From Rhizopus arrhizus (taxonomy: Eukaryota; Mucoromycota; Mucoromycetes; Mucorales; Rhizopodaceae): a stretch of DNA of 64,000 nt. The DNA lies in assembly GCA_024220505.1 (NCBI GenBank), contig JAKZZE010000026.1:496001-560000 (forward strand), given 5' to 3'. The notes below the pieces were generated by a model. That model was not told the DNA's origin and did no database searches. It worked only from the letters and a program-made list of their open reading frames with translations. A program made the translations under genes and the position numbers. Shown here piece by piece: positions 11,794 through 23,127 of this stretch. Every line of letters starts with the position of its first letter. Position 1 is the stretch's first letter.

Positions 11794-12959
11794 ATGTCTA
11801 AAGTAATAATAACAAAAGCATTTATGCAAAAGTGGAGCTAAATTTATGTATAGCCTGTCAATCAAGAAAAATTTGAACCATTTGAAGTTTCTTTTGGTGC
11901 TGGTGCACTTTCAGGTGCTTACGATAAAATAGAGGATCATATGGTTATTGAAGCTTGCAGAGAAGCCTTTTTATCTGGTATAAAAAAGCTAGTATTTATT
12001 CTAAATAATAAACTTCTTACACTCCTGTTGATAGGAATCAACTCCTTTGATACATCACCTTATTATGGCAATAGTGAATATATTTTGGGAGATGCTTTAC
12101 TTGAGCTTCGAAATGAGTTTCCAAGAGACCACTACTACTTGGCAACCAAAGTTGGGCGTTACGGTTACACCGTCAAAGACTTTGATTATAGTGCAAAAAG
12201 AGTATATGAAAGTGTGGAAGAAAGTATGAAGCGAATGCATACGGATTATTTGGATGTTGTCTACTGCCACGACGTTGAGTTTGTTGATTTTCAACAGGTT
12301 GTTGGACCCAACCAGGCTTTAGAGGCCTTATTTAGTTTGAAAAACCAAGGAAAAGTGAAATACGTTGGATGTTCAGGTATATATAAAAATACAAGTATCT
12401 CAACGCGTCTTTCTTATTTTTCTTCTGTATAGGTTATCCACTTGAAGTACTATTAAATATAGCAGAGCATCAATATAAAAAGGGACAACCATTAGATATA
12501 ATCTTGTCTTATTGTCACTACACACTTCAGAACACCTTATTAGCAGACTATGCACCCAAGTTCAGAGCAGCAGGAGTGAAATATATCATGAATGCATCAC
12601 CACTCAGTATGGCTTTATTACGTGATGCTGGACCACCTGATTGGCACCCAGCTCACAGCGAATTACGAAAAGCTGCTCAACAAGCTACCAAGGTGGCTGT
12701 TAATAATGGTTTGAGCATATCCACTTTGGCTTCTCGTTTTGCTTTCCAAGGTCGTGATGTATTTCAGTTGGATGCTACTGTGATTGGTCTAGCTCGAAAA
12801 TCTGAAGTTCAGGAAGCCATACATGCTTGGAAAGAGGCAAAAGAACGAGAAAACAGCCAAACAGAGACCAAAGTATTTGAAGAAATTCATGCTATCTTTA
12901 AGCCATTTAAAAATTATACATGGCAAAGCCCCAACGATAAGGAATTATGCTTAAAATAA
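11794..12959 (+). CDS. ARA2: D-arabinose/L-galactose dehydrogenase-like aldo/keto reductase
   Basis: NAD(P)-linked oxidation of aldoses (D-arabinose or L-galactose type) to lactones, feeding erythroascorbate or ascorbate-like synthesis in fungi and plants (family knowledge). Four exons fit: a 9-nt first exon 11794-11802, then 11854-11977, 12035-12376 and 12433-12959. The introns are 51, 57 and 56 bp, and the total is 1,002 nt, 333 aa plus stop. The tiny first exon was chosen because the acceptor before residue 4 is preceded by stops and splicing ATGTCTAAA to it keeps frame. The AKR catalytic tetrad is visible: Asp and Tyr in NSFDTSPYYGNSE, Lys in LATKVGRYG and His in DVVYCHDVEF. Conserved ALEALFSLKNQGKVKYVG and a C-terminal region of normal length follow. 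Assignment to ARA2 rather than another AKR is by overall pattern. Confidence 0.88.
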
Positions 12960-13000
12960 TACAAAATAAAAGAAATTTATTAGTAATAAAGAGGAAGTTT

Positions 13001-14016
13001 TTAACGCTGACCACCATAACCTCTAATATTCTCTGCAAAGCCCCATTCAGTCTCCAATTGATAAGGTTCACTGATGTGTGAGCCATTTTCAGTAATTTTA
13101 GCAATTTGGTACTATTTCATAAAGTAAGTTTTTCATTCATGGTAACATGTATAAAGTAATCACCTTATTCATGGATCTCGCATCTCTGTAAAATAATACT
13201 CGTAAACATTCATTCATAATCTCAACTGCTTCTTCTTCAGTCAATTCATCCTCTCTACCTTCAACTCGTCTTCTTAAAATAGGCTGTGCCAAATGTGCAC
13301 CAAAACCTGTAGCGATGGTTGTGGATTGATAAGTAGTACCTCGCAGGTCAACATAACCAAGGAATTTTTCGCCTTTATGAATTCCTCCTACAACCAAAGA
13401 GTTCCAAAGAGGATTAAATTTGGATCTTCGGTTGTACATAACTCTCCATAGGTATTCGTAGATGTGAGGTGCTCCTAAAACATGTCCATCATCTGCATTG
13501 TGTTCTTTCACCCTGTGTATAAATGTTGAGTGTATATACTTCTTTATCCTTGCTACCTTGCTCTTACATGAGAGAATCCAGAAGATGCTGAATGTATTGA
13601 TAATCTGAGAGATCGCCCGATGCACCTACAATTGTGCTTTCACCTACTGGATATAATCTTTTGATATCACGGAAACGAGCCAGAGATCCGTATGAACCTA
13701 TACATGCGTGTTTAATTAAAGAACATAAATTATTAATTAAGCTTTTTTTACCGAGCATGTCTGCTGCCATAATGATGCCATCTCTATACTTGAAAGCGAG
13801 TACAGAAGTGCCTGTCACTAAAGGGTTTCTATGAATAAGGATAAGCTTTTCTAATTACAAAGAAAAAGAAAGAGTAGTATTTTACTGAGTTCTTGTCATT
13901 GGTCCATAAGCTGATTGAGCCAAGTGGTCAGGAACTGTTTGATACATGGGAACAGTGTTGTAAGCATCAACAGCTTCTGAGCGTGGTTTGCCCCAGTGTG
14001 AAGGGAAGTGATCCAT
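13001..14016 (-). CDS. PRE4: 20S proteasome subunit beta-7 (Pre4/PSMB4)
   Basis: Non-catalytic beta-ring subunit of the 20S proteasome, acting in cytosol and nucleus. Five exons on the minus strand: 14016-13886, 13828-13752, 13697-13568, 13512-13164 and 13111-13001. The introns are 57, 54, 55 and 52 bp, and the spliced length is 798 nt (265 aa plus stop). The propeptide-like N-terminus (about 40 residues) is followed by TRTQNPLVTGTSVLAFKY and GIIMAADMLGSYGSLARF, the diagnostic start of this subunit. YPVGESTIVGASGDLSDYQ and YVDLRGTTYQSTTIATGFG follow. The C-terminus reads ETEWGFAENIRGYGGQR, as expected for the tail that clamps the other half-proteasome. It converges with the reductase gene with only 41 bp between stop codons. 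Confidence 0.95.
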
Positions 14017-14817
14017 ATTGAAGTGCAATTGAGGAAAGAAAAAGAAATTACGAAAGCTTTACGCGCGTCCATCTTATGAAGTCTATGTATGACGTCCGCC
14101 CAGCTTTACCCAATCAAAATTAGCTGAGTTTTTTTTATGCGTTCAATGTCTAAACTTGTACAGGCATTCCTGCAGCTATAAATGATCTTGGGTGTCCTTC
14201 AGAATCATGGGAAAACACAAGACAAGTCTAAATGCATAATGAGCTACAGAGAAATATAATACAATATTAATCTATTAGTACGTAAAAGGCTAGTCAAATC
14301 TCTAAGTCATTTTATAGCAAATGCTTTTTATATTTATCTCAATCTAAACCGGTTCATGCTTTCTTTAATGGGTTATTGAAACTTCAAGTCCAGCTCGTAT
14401 TTGCCTAGCTTACTATACTGTATCCATATCCACCACTGCTTAAAAGCGCATTATACCCTTGGTTCCTGATTCATCTTTCAGGGACAGAAAACGTCTTTAG
14501 AAAGATTGTTTATTAAATTAAAAATTGTTCTTGTTCATACTTCAACTCATGTGTTAATTTAAAAAACGGGCCAAAAAGGTTTAAAAAGGGTTATTAAACG
14601 AAAGACTTTTTTGAATAACAAGTAACACCAATACTGTAATGTGCTACAGAGAAGAACATATTATTCCAGTTTTATGAAGGAGTTCATCATTGTAAGCAAA
14701 AATACTATAATATATGCTATAGCTGATAAAATATTATAATTTTCTACAAGTGCTATAGAACCTTTTGGACAAAGAGTAAATTTAATAGGGCCTCGGTGAA
14801 TTTTTATTTAAAAGTTT
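14017..14817. other. Intergenic, nothing recognised
   Basis: About 800 bp of AT-rich DNA holding the upstream region of the proteasome gene and the 3' side of the lipid phosphatase. No open frame or structured RNA was recognised. Confidence 0.5.
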
Positions 14818-15371
14818 TTACAATTGAGAATCTAAATTGTACTGATACGTTCTTTGGCTATTGTGATGATCATACATGTTGAGTTCTTCGTGCTTGTTAT
14901 TTGACCCATTACCTGTGCTTGAAATAGTAATCGTTGTATCAGTTAAGGCGGTTTCTTCTTCACAGCTTCTTCTCGGGTTTTCGGTTGAGTTCCAATACAG
15001 TAATCGTGTCATAAACGGGTCGTGACAGGAATCATGACCCAGTGATGGATAATATTGTCTGTAAGCAAAATAAGCACATACAATGCCCAATATTGAACCT
15101 ATAAAGACATCCTGCCAATGATGACGATAATCATCAGTGCGAGAGATGGCTACTAGAACTGCTCCAATGAAAGGAAATATGCAACAAAATCCTTTGTAAG
15201 TATGCTGTTTCATGTTTATTAGCGTACTTGTACTTTATATTTGTTTGTGTATTACCCCCATTTGATCAAATAACCTTAATTTGCCAGCAATATAAAATGA
15301 CAAATAACCTAACCCTGCAAACGAGACTAAATCAAAATAAATCGTACTTTAGTATACTAAATAATAAAGTG

Positions 15372-15409
<38 letters not shown>

Positions 15410-16086
15410 GACGAGTGTCCACTTGGAAAGCTTTTGAATCCATCGATCATAATATCTGAATGAATATCTGTTGTGCAAACATCTATACTAGATAGTCCTA
15501 ATACGGGATCCTGGGTATCTAACGGTGGTTTACATCTTGATAACATATCAGGTCTTGGTCTACCTGCTGTTACCTTTTAGATGTGATTAGTTACCTGTAT
15601 ACATGAATGCCAACTTACTTTAATCACATCTGTCAGCATAATAGTCATTGATAAACCCAAGCAAAGACCTATTTATGTATCCTTATCAAAAAGGGAGAAA
15701 AGTGTAGCAACATTATATTTTACCTAATACTCCTGCATGAAAGTCGTACCAATTTCTTTTATATCCAATACCACTTAACGATATAATAGCAATAATAATG
15801 ATAGGCGCAACAAGGCAAATTACCTAAAACTTGTTATGTTTTTTTTTCTTTCTTTTCTTTTTCTTTTTTTTTTTTTTTTTTTAGTATTATTTACCACAAG
15901 TGACCAAACAGGTACCCTTTCATGCTCTGTATAAGGAAATGATATTGTTTTATCATCAATTGAAAATTGTCGATGAAATGGAGTAACTTGATCAATGGCA
16001 AAGAACACAGCTGTCATGATAATAACAAGTAACCAATCGAGCCCATAGGAAAGGGTTATACGTCGTCTAACAGGGTCTTTTATCAT
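14818..16086 (-). CDS. PAP2-family lipid phosphate phosphatase
   Basis: Membrane phosphatase of the yeast Dpp1/Lpp1 type, removing phosphate from diacylglycerol pyrophosphate, phosphatidate or related lipids. Six exons: 16086-15895, 15823-15724, 15668-15619, 15573-15408, 15326-15256 and 15204-14818. The introns are 71, 55, 45, 81 and 51 bp, and the spliced length is 966 nt (321 aa plus stop). All three PAP2 catalytic motifs are visible after splicing: KVTAGRPRP (KX6RP), PSGHSSFSF (PSGH) and SRTDDYRHHWQD (SRX5HX3D). About six hydrophobic segments surround them. The C-terminal 80 residues are polar and Ser/Thr-rich, probably cytosolic. Two introns contain long poly-A/poly-T runs, which is odd but compatible with splicing. 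Exact substrate is not resolved. Confidence 0.9.
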
Positions 16087-16678
16087 TATATATTTTGTAT
16101 GGAAGAAAAGAAAGGAAAGAATGACAGGAAAAAAGAGAACGGTTTTGTACTATTTTTAAATTCAGATGGTGATCAACCTACATTGTTAGCTTTATTTTAC
16201 AATTCTTTTTTTTTTTTTTCCTAGTCTATTATTAAACAGGCAATTTATAAGAGATTAATACAGTATATTTTTATAGCTTAGAACATGATCAACGTATTTT
16301 TTTAAAAAAAAAAAATTACAATAAAAAGCATAAACAAGCTATAAAACTAAGCCTGATTCACATTGGTATATCTTAGCCCAGTTGTTGTTAGTAAAAGTAA
16401 GATCAAGGTTAAGAAAATAAAAGTATTAAAATTCGTTTGAGGCTTGTTGTTTGAGATAATTAATCTTCAAAAGCATAAAACAAATATCCACTTCAATACT
16501 GTGCTCTGTCAAAGCGATACAGATAGTACTGATGTTTTATTATAAAGGAATAAGCAGAAAAAGCACAGAGCCGAGAAAATGAGATTGCCGCTTTCTCAAA
16601 CGAATACAATATGTAAAATACTATATAATTACTTTCTATTTACTTTATGCTTAATAATGCATTTATTTTAATACGTGA
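16087..16678. other. Intergenic, nothing recognised
   Basis: AT-rich spacer between the lipid phosphatase start and the RabGAP stop, with short poly-T and poly-A runs near 16,205 and 16,300. No gene seen. Confidence 0.5.
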
Positions 16679-19031
16679 TTAAAAAGTATTTTTAGGCAGT
16701 AAGTCTAATAAATGATCAGGTATTTGTAATTTTTCCATGTCCGTCTGTAGTATGCTTCTTTCTGGACTATTCCAAACACTTCTTACTTCAAGTCTTTCTC
16801 TTAATTGATTGCTCTTGTGTTGCATAGCTCGAACTTTTCTTTCAAATTGATAAAATAGGACCTCTGCTCTTTCTAATGTTCTCCTCAAATCAATATGACC
16901 CGTTAAATCATTAATATACTATAAAAAGATATTAGTCCATATATATATACAAGCCCATGAATATATCTTACTCTCAAAACTTCATCAAACTGGTTCAATT
17001 CATTCAAAATCTTGTTTCTGTGTGTATCTATCACGGCTAACGTGATGAATAAAATCATTTTATCTGTCAAGTACTTTGTCCACAATATTTCCCAAAGTTC
17101 AATCACACCTTCCCATTCAAATTCTCTTTTAAACCAAACAAGCAACCATCGAAAACAAAAGAATAAATTGGATATTTCAATTTCTTCAAGCCGTTTATAT
17201 AATACAGGATCCATGAATTGAATTAAATGATTTAGTGTCTTGAGTTGTGCATGCATACCAGATTGGTCCATATAAAAGTTATATTGCATCGTATCCATAA
17301 AACATGTAAATGCCCAAAATGACATTGCTTCATCACCCATCACAACAAATAAAGGGGCTAAAAGATCAGACATACCTTGTACATAACCTAACTCTGTGTT
17401 ATAAAAGTTATAGGTCACAAGGATATCCTTCATGGTTTCCAAATTGGGATTTGTGCCCACTACCATGTCAGGATCAGGATTCGGCATATCTTCACCCGCA
17501 AATGCTTCTTGCGTTCGATCAGTTCGGTGTACATCCTTATCAATCCGATGTTTTTCCTCTTGAAATTCTCTTGTTTTTCTAATTTCTATATCATCAAACC
17601 AAACTGCCTTCAATCGATAATAGGCATCCGCCCTGCTTTGTCTAATGGCTTCTCTTTCATCCATGCTCGATTGCCAAGAAAAGATACCTAACAAGAATTT
17701 CCAAGCTTCTATACGAACATCTGGTTCTAGTCCTCTTTGGAAGATCATTCGTCTCACTTCAGATACAGGTACACATAATCTACCTTCTTGATCAAAGAAC
17801 GTCATCCATTCTTTGGCAGAGATTGATTCATAGGTTCTGGTATGGATAGGTGCAGGTCCCTGAAGCTCGGATGCATCTGCCAAGAGTCTTTCTAAATCAA
17901 CATCAGCCAAGAAATGCTCAGCTCCGTCTTGTCCAAATTGATCTAAATAATGTGAGGCTGTTTGGTACTCGTTCAGATTATTTCCTCTCAACAGTCGCTG
18001 TAAAGGGGGGGCTAAGAGAGGCAAGACGGGCCGTGCGATGCGATGTGAAGCTGTGGCCTGAGCGATTCTTGATAATCTTTCAAGCATTGACCACTGAATG
18101 TCTTTTATAGTACTGATCCATGGATCTTCTGTTGTTGGTAATGAGCTATATGCTTGCTGACCTCTTTGATATGCTGATGTTGAAATTTGGTTGTTATCAT
18201 ATGAATTTGTCACTGAACCTTGCTGTGTTGACATTGAAGGCTCAATTACATTTATTCTGTTTTGCTGCTCTGGTACGTTATTATTATTATTGTTGAATAC
18301 TTTGGGATTAACTAAATAAAGACAATCCATATCATTATCACTATATTTTCTAATTTAGTCATCTATTGTATTCAACTTGTTTTTCATTACCTTTCTAGTG
18401 GACTAAAATTACTTAGTATATCAACAATGTCACATCCTGGCCAATGGTCTTTAGATGAATAAAAGAGTGGTTTTAAAATGTCTCCTGATTTTAATGTGAT
18501 GACAATAGAGCCTTGATCCTGTAGAGATGGTGGGCAGATATAAAGAGAACTGATGCTTTTCAACATCACCATCATCGTCTCTCCTTCTCCAAGGTTTATT
18601 TGAATATCTGAATACTCATGGTTCGAGGCCAAGACACCATCAAGATGAATAAATTGATCAATGTCATCAGGCTCTATGAGGTATTCAGGTATCCAAGCTA
18701 TGAAGATATTGATATTCTCCTATTGAAATACATATTAATTTTTTTCTTTCGTATAATTTATAAGTTTTACAATAGATTTTGAAAGAATAGTAAAGAAACC
18801 GTGAATATTTGTTTCCTTTGAATAAAACCCTGACTTGGCATAAATCAACTTCATCTTTTTTTCATCCTTTTTTACTGAACGATAAGCTTCAGGCACAGGT
18901 GGTAACTCAGGTGGAACTGTAGGGATTGAACTGGTTAAGCTATTTTGACGATTCAAGTTTGGATTATATTGTCTATGATCTTGGCTGTTGAATAAATTAA
19001 AGCTTTTATTATAAATTGGCCCACTTTCCAT
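16679..19031 (-). CDS. GYP7: TBC-domain Rab GTPase-activating protein, Gyp7-like
   Basis: Stimulates GTP hydrolysis by Rab/Ypt7-type GTPases in vacuolar traffic (yeast Gyp7, animal TBC1D15 family). Four exons: 19031-18771, 18719-18391, 18349-16972 and 16918-16679. The introns are 51, 41 and 53 bp, and the spliced length is 2,208 nt (735 aa plus stop). The 41-bp intron was placed because it is the only acceptor keeping frame. The N-terminal half contains the DUF3548/Rab-binding-like region (for example ENINIFIAWIPEYLIEPDDI). The TBC domain in the C-terminal half has both catalytic fingers: the Arg finger in IDKDVHRTDR and the Gln finger in LGYVQGMSDLLAPL. Typical WLLVWFKREFEW and LWEILWTKYLTDK follow. 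The linker is Asn/Gln-rich. Length matches fungal Gyp7. Confidence 0.92.
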
Positions 19032-19119
19032 CTAAAAATACAAAGAAAAAAAAATACAAAGAAAAAAATACAAAGAAAAAAGAAAAAAAAAGGGCCAAGT
19101 CATGCATAGAGCTCTATTT

Positions 19120-19468
19120 ATTGTATTTTTCAGCAAATTTGAGAATGGCACAGGAATAAAACGATGAATTTAAAGTCGGAATCAAAGTAGTTTAATCCAA
19201 AAAAAGGAAATCATTTGCTCACATGTTTGAAAATAAATTGGTCAAAATAATTTGTTGGTCGCTTTTTTGAGTCTGAGAACTGTCTACATAAAGTCCCTAT
19301 TTAGCTGCTAAATGACCAAATCTATATAACCAAAATATTTCTGTAAAGTGACCAACAAATTATTTATTTTCAAACATGTGAGCAAATGATTTTCTTTTTT
19401 TGGATTAAACTACTTTAAATTCATCGTTTTATTCCTGTACCATTCTCAAATTTGCTGAAAAATACAAT
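19120..19468. mobile_element. Foldback MITE-like element, about 350 bp
   Basis: Long terminal inverted repeats of about 120 bp: the left arm starting ATTGTATTTTTCAGCAAATT is matched by the reverse complement of the right arm, with few mismatches and a small indel. A spacer of about 110 bp without coding potential separates the arms. It lies in the 484-bp gap between the RabGAP start and the AIM41 stop. It does not resemble the Tc1 ends elsewhere in the window. Confidence 0.75.
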
Positions 19469-19515
19469 ATTTTTATTTACTTGGCAACCCAGATTTTATT
19501 TTTTGGTTCTTGGCT

Positions 19516-20085
19516 TTATTTGTTAAGCAACTTTTTTACAGTATCACTCACAGTTTTACGATCGGCTGTTGCTGAATCGTATTTCCAGGCTTTCATAACT
19601 TTACCCATATCTTTGGGATTAGTTACTCCCAGTTCTTCAATTAACATTTCGACTTCCTTTTGAATAGCTTCTGCTGACATTTTTTCAGGTAAATAAGATT
19701 CAAGTACTTTTAATTCTTGTAGCTCTTGTTCTGCTAATTCCGGACGACCTCCGGCCCTGAACTGTTCTACGGAATCTTGACGACGTTTAATAGCTTTTTG
19801 AATAACAGACAACATGGCTTGTTCTTCAGAAATGCCCTCGATGTAGTTAGGACTCTTGACATAATAAGTGAAATCACTCATAACTCCCTTTACAACATTC
19901 AAGTCAGGTTGCTTCTTTGCTTTCATAAACGTTTTGCGGTCATTCTTGAGACGTGTTACGAGAGAATCTAACAAAGAATTTGGTTACAAGGATAAATCTT
20001 AGCAGATCTCTTTACCAGCAGCGGCTGTTGTATAGTATCTGTTGATGGCAACAAAAGGTTTAATAGATCGTGCAATGAATGACAT
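19516..20085 (-). CDS. AIM41: Mitochondrial Aim41/YqeY-like protein
   Basis: GatB/YqeY family protein, related to the tail domain of the aspartyl/glutamyl-tRNA amidotransferase B subunit; yeast Aim41 is mitochondrial. Two exons, 20085-20016 and 19967-19516, with a 48-bp intron (19968-20015), give 522 nt (173 aa plus stop). The first exon encodes a basic, Ser/Arg/Tyr-containing leader (MSFIARSIKPFVAINRYYTT) that fits a mitochondrial presequence. The family core follows: SLVTRLKNDRKTFMKAKK, VIQKAIKRRQDSVEQFRAGG, LPEKMSAEAIQKEVE and the C-terminal DRKTVSDTVKKLL. Length is normal. It is the last gene of the island; 106 bp upstream of its start the LTR cluster begins. Confidence 0.93.
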
Positions 20086-20191
20086 GATTAAAAGATACTA
20101 AAAAAAATTGTAAACAAGGATCCAGAAAAGAATCAAATTCATTTTAACCTCCGATAGTCGAATTTCTGTTTTTTAAGTAGTGGAACCTGTA

Positions 20192-20759
20192 TGTTGTAGA
20201 ACAGTAACTGATTGTAATTGACATTGATAAATATAAGTCTTAATACAAGATCATAATTAAATAAAATAAAAATATAAGTTTATTTAAATAAGATCATACA
20301 ATCAATTCCAATTAAACATATTCTTTTAGAATATGTTTTGTATTAATAAGAGTTCTTTGATAAGAAGAAGTATCAACTAAAATAACAAGATTCAATCCAA
20401 TATCAGGAATATTGTTAATCTTTCATATAATTGAAATAACGCGTAAAACAACGTTATTCAAATCAGTGAGGAATTCCCAGAATAAAAGATAATCTATGGC
20501 AGACATACAAAAGAACAAATGAAAAGTTTTCATAATCATAATTATAGATGACACTTGCTAAAGTACCTAAATATTAGAAGAACGCTTACAATAAAAGATA
20601 TCAAGCCACTCACTCAATAAGATATAAATACCTGCCTTCAATTAGAATAATTTTTACTTTAAACTTAAACTGAAATAAAGATCAGTCTCAAAAAGTACTC
20701 AAACTGTTTCTTTATTTTGTTTCTATCTTTTTCTGAATTACCTTAACCACTATGCAACA
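20192..20759 (+). repeat. LTR family A, copy 1 (568 bp)
   Basis: Begins TGTTGTAGAACAG and ends CAACA. It contains a TATA-like ATATAAATA and an AATAAAG signal followed by TCAGTCTCAAAAAGTA. It has the same length and nearly the same sequence as copies at 23,128 and 37,084. The two flanks (CTGTA and GCAGG) do not match, so this copy lacks a target duplication and was probably left by recombination. It abuts a Tc1 transposase relic on its right. No internal retroelement region is attached. Confidence 0.85.
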
Positions 20760-21160
20760 GCAGGTATCCTCAGGATTGTATCCATAGTACTTTAGGCTGT
20801 CCATAAGTGTAGTTTCCAAGATATTTACATAATCCACAGCTTTCATAGTTCCGTCATGTATCCAACAAGCATACCCAGGGCCATCATAAGTAATACAACC
20901 CCATACCATGACACTTCCTTCGCTGCCTTTAACTGTAAGGTCTAAGTCATGAGCTGCAATACATCGTCTGGTCGACTCCAGTAATACTTGCAACCGTCTG
21001 ATCCGAAAACATTGACTTTAGTCTCATCACTAAACACCATACGTCTCTAGTCATCGGTTGTCCAGTCTTTGTGAGCCATATCCTATGCTAAACGCCGTTC
21101 CTTGCGCTATTTACCGAGCTGAGGCTTCTTCGCTTTGATTTTAGTTGTTTTGCCAAGTAT
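20760..21160 (-). pseudogene. Tc1 transposase relic (DD37E family B)
   Basis: On the minus strand the sequence reads as the middle of a Tc1 transposase, with MVFSDETKVNVFGSDG, SVMVWGCITYDGPGYACW and GYYGYNPED-like ends. It closely parallels residues 110-235 of the intact protein at 55,105-56,136. In-frame stops (for example where Trp is expected before RRMVFSDE) and truncation by the adjacent LTR show that it is dead. The N-terminal DNA-binding half is absent. Confidence 0.75.
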
Positions 21161-21720
21161 TAAAATAAGAGACAAAAACTAAAAAAGACAATAGTTGTGA
21201 AACTAAAGATTATATATTGCTTTATTAATAAAAAAAACATTTGAGGTTATTTATACTTTTTGGATGTCTGGATCTTTACCGCTATTTCAATTGATCGGTT
21301 AAAAGAATAATGTGGGAAGGATGGGAAGATAAAGGAAAGATAGTAGATAATCAACAGCTGCTGCCTTCTTGACGAATCAAGTGACAATGAAGTAGATAAA
21401 TTATTGATCTAACGATAATTATCGAATAAAGTTGGATTGAACTGCCGTTGTTATAATCAGGTTCCGATATAGTCGTGGGAACACCGATAGAGACAACAGG
21501 GCAGAGTTGGCTATTGCGGAGATCTCTCGTTTATCCATGAATGTTCACTTTACTAGTTGTGTGGATACAACATATGTGAAGTTAATATGAATAAAGCTTA
21601 ATATAAAAATCTAATCAAAGTATTTTATTGATCTGTGTTGGGAATAATGTTATAAATGATTCCAAGTTATGTCAACATATTATTCAGGATCATATCTGAT
21701 TCCTTTTACTAAAATAAAGT
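21161..21720. other. Non-coding repeat-region spacer
   Basis: No gene or terminal repeat recognised; probably degraded internal sequence of retroelements on either side. Confidence 0.35.
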
Positions 21721-21997
21721 GACTATAATCTTATGTATCCTTATTATCTTCCCCCTGGTGCTATTCTATCTGTTGGAATACTGTAATTTGCTGTGTAAGT
21801 TATTGGTTATTGGAGGTGTTGGAGGTGTTGTTGTTGGTGTGGTGAGGTTGTTGATTGTGGTGGGAATTGCTGGTGTAACTGTTCTGTTGATTTCCCCATC
21901 TCTGTTGATACCCTGACCAAAAACCATCCTCGCGATCTATTGCCTCTTCCGTATTTGAAACCTCTGCCTCCTATTTGGTTTTTTCTTGAACCAAACC
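21721..21997 (-). pseudogene. Gag C-terminal remnant, Arg/Gly- and Asn/Gln-rich
   Basis: Minus-strand frames read GGRGFKYGRGNRSRG followed, after a one-base shift in a T run, by an Asn/Gln/His-rich tail ending in a stop near 21,815. This composition is typical of the nucleic-acid-binding C-terminus of retrotransposon Gag proteins in these genomes and resembles the tail of the gag at 43,695-44,969. It is cut at 21,998 by an LTR. The plus-strand Val/Gly-rich frame over it is a shadow. Confidence 0.45.
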
Positions 21998-22575
21998 TGC
22001 TGTAGAACAGCGTCTGATCATAACGGACATTGAATAATCACAACTAAAAGAAGTATATTAAAATTGATAAAAGATAATAATTTAAATCTTTATCAAATAA
22101 AATATATTCTTCTTCTTTTTATATAAAACTATCACAACTAGATTCATCCTATAAAGTAAACATGAACAATAAATAAGTCATGATCTTTACTATTCATCAT
22201 TTCTGTAAATGAATAATCATGGATCAGGTACCTAGTCAACTTTGATCTGACTGGAGGCATTTCATATAAATATATCTTTCCTCTCAATGAAGACGGGACA
22301 ATTATCCCAGATCAGTTAAAGAACAATAAGATCTATAAAAACAACGAAAAAAAAATTTTCATAATCGATTCAGTGATCATTCTTCAATTAAACATGTCAA
22401 TTATTGGATCTACGCTCATAACTACTCATTTACCCGCCCTGATAGAAGAATATAAATAGTAGACTTTGTAATGATTTCTTTTTAACGATTAAGATTGTCT
22501 TAAATAAAGTTCAGTCTCAAAAAGTATTCTTTGGTTTTTATCGCTACCTTTAAATTACTTTACCAGAACATAACA
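21998..22575 (+). repeat. LTR family B, complete copy (578 bp)
   Basis: Begins TGCTGTAGAACAGCG (TGTTGTAG in the other copy) and ends CATAACA. It has ATATAAATAG and AATAAAGTTCAGTCTCAAAAAGTA near its 3' end, so it is a relative of family A. A 271-bp inverted partial copy lies at 26,333-26,603. Its right flank GACAT matches the left flank of that partial copy, not its own left flank (see findings). Confidence 0.75.
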
Positions 22576-22750
22576 GACATGTATAAGAAAAATTTTATAA
22601 ACTGATGTTAATAATCAACTGTTGAGATGAAAGTGAAACTTGGTTGTTTAGGGCAGTGATAATTATCAGGTGCTATTCTTATTCAAACTCATTTGTAAAG
22701 ATTTAGTCCAGAATGATAAGACTGTATCTTATTGACATGTCAAAACATGA
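22576..22750 (-). repeat. LTR family C, 5' fragment
   Basis: On the minus strand this starts TGTCATGTTTTGACATG and continues for 175 bp to the LTR-B insertion point. The same sequence occurs uninterrupted at 26,132-26,307. Together with the 28,259-28,402 segment (TATAAATAGCC, AATAAAAGTATTCG, ending CACTTCA) it has the make-up of an LTR. Confidence 0.6.
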
Positions 22751-23127
22751 CAATCTGCATCTTTTTTCCAGACATTACCCCGCCATTGTCATACTGGAAG
22801 GTCTGATGGAATAATGTGATCCGGTCGGGGATAGATGGTAGTGTTTGACGACTTAGGGTCAGGAATAGATTCATTTGCAGATAAAGAAGGTGTAACGCAA
22901 AATGCTTGAGCTTCACCTAGAAATATGATGCAATTCTTGATACTGACCGCTCGTTCTTGTAATTCCCTAAGGTCTTCTTGTGATGCACCCGAGATAACGG
23001 CACGGGCTATTTGCTGTCTGAGACTTTCTAATGTTACCCTTAAGTCTGTAACCGCATCAACAGGAGAATTATCTTCAATTTGTGAATTTTCTATGGTAGC
23101 AATAGGAGCCATTTCAATGTTGGCCAT
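22751..23127 (-). pseudogene. Gag N-terminal fragment of a Ty3-type element
   Basis: Minus-strand frame 23,160-22,789 whose true coding part is 23,127-22,789. It is an acidic N-terminus, then VTDLRVTLESLRQQIARA and a helical segment, then a Pro/Ser-rich linker ending DHIIPSDLPVFQYD-like just after the stop. When the solo LTR at 23,128-23,695 is taken out on paper, the frame extends upstream as EDIEMANIEMAP, similar to EDIEMEEVEP in the Gag at 56,816. The remainder of gag and pol is missing. Confidence 0.55.

Noticed and set aside
21719..21916. Val/Gly-rich plus-strand frame
   Set aside because: Antisense shadow of the Asn/Gln-rich gag tail on the minus strand.
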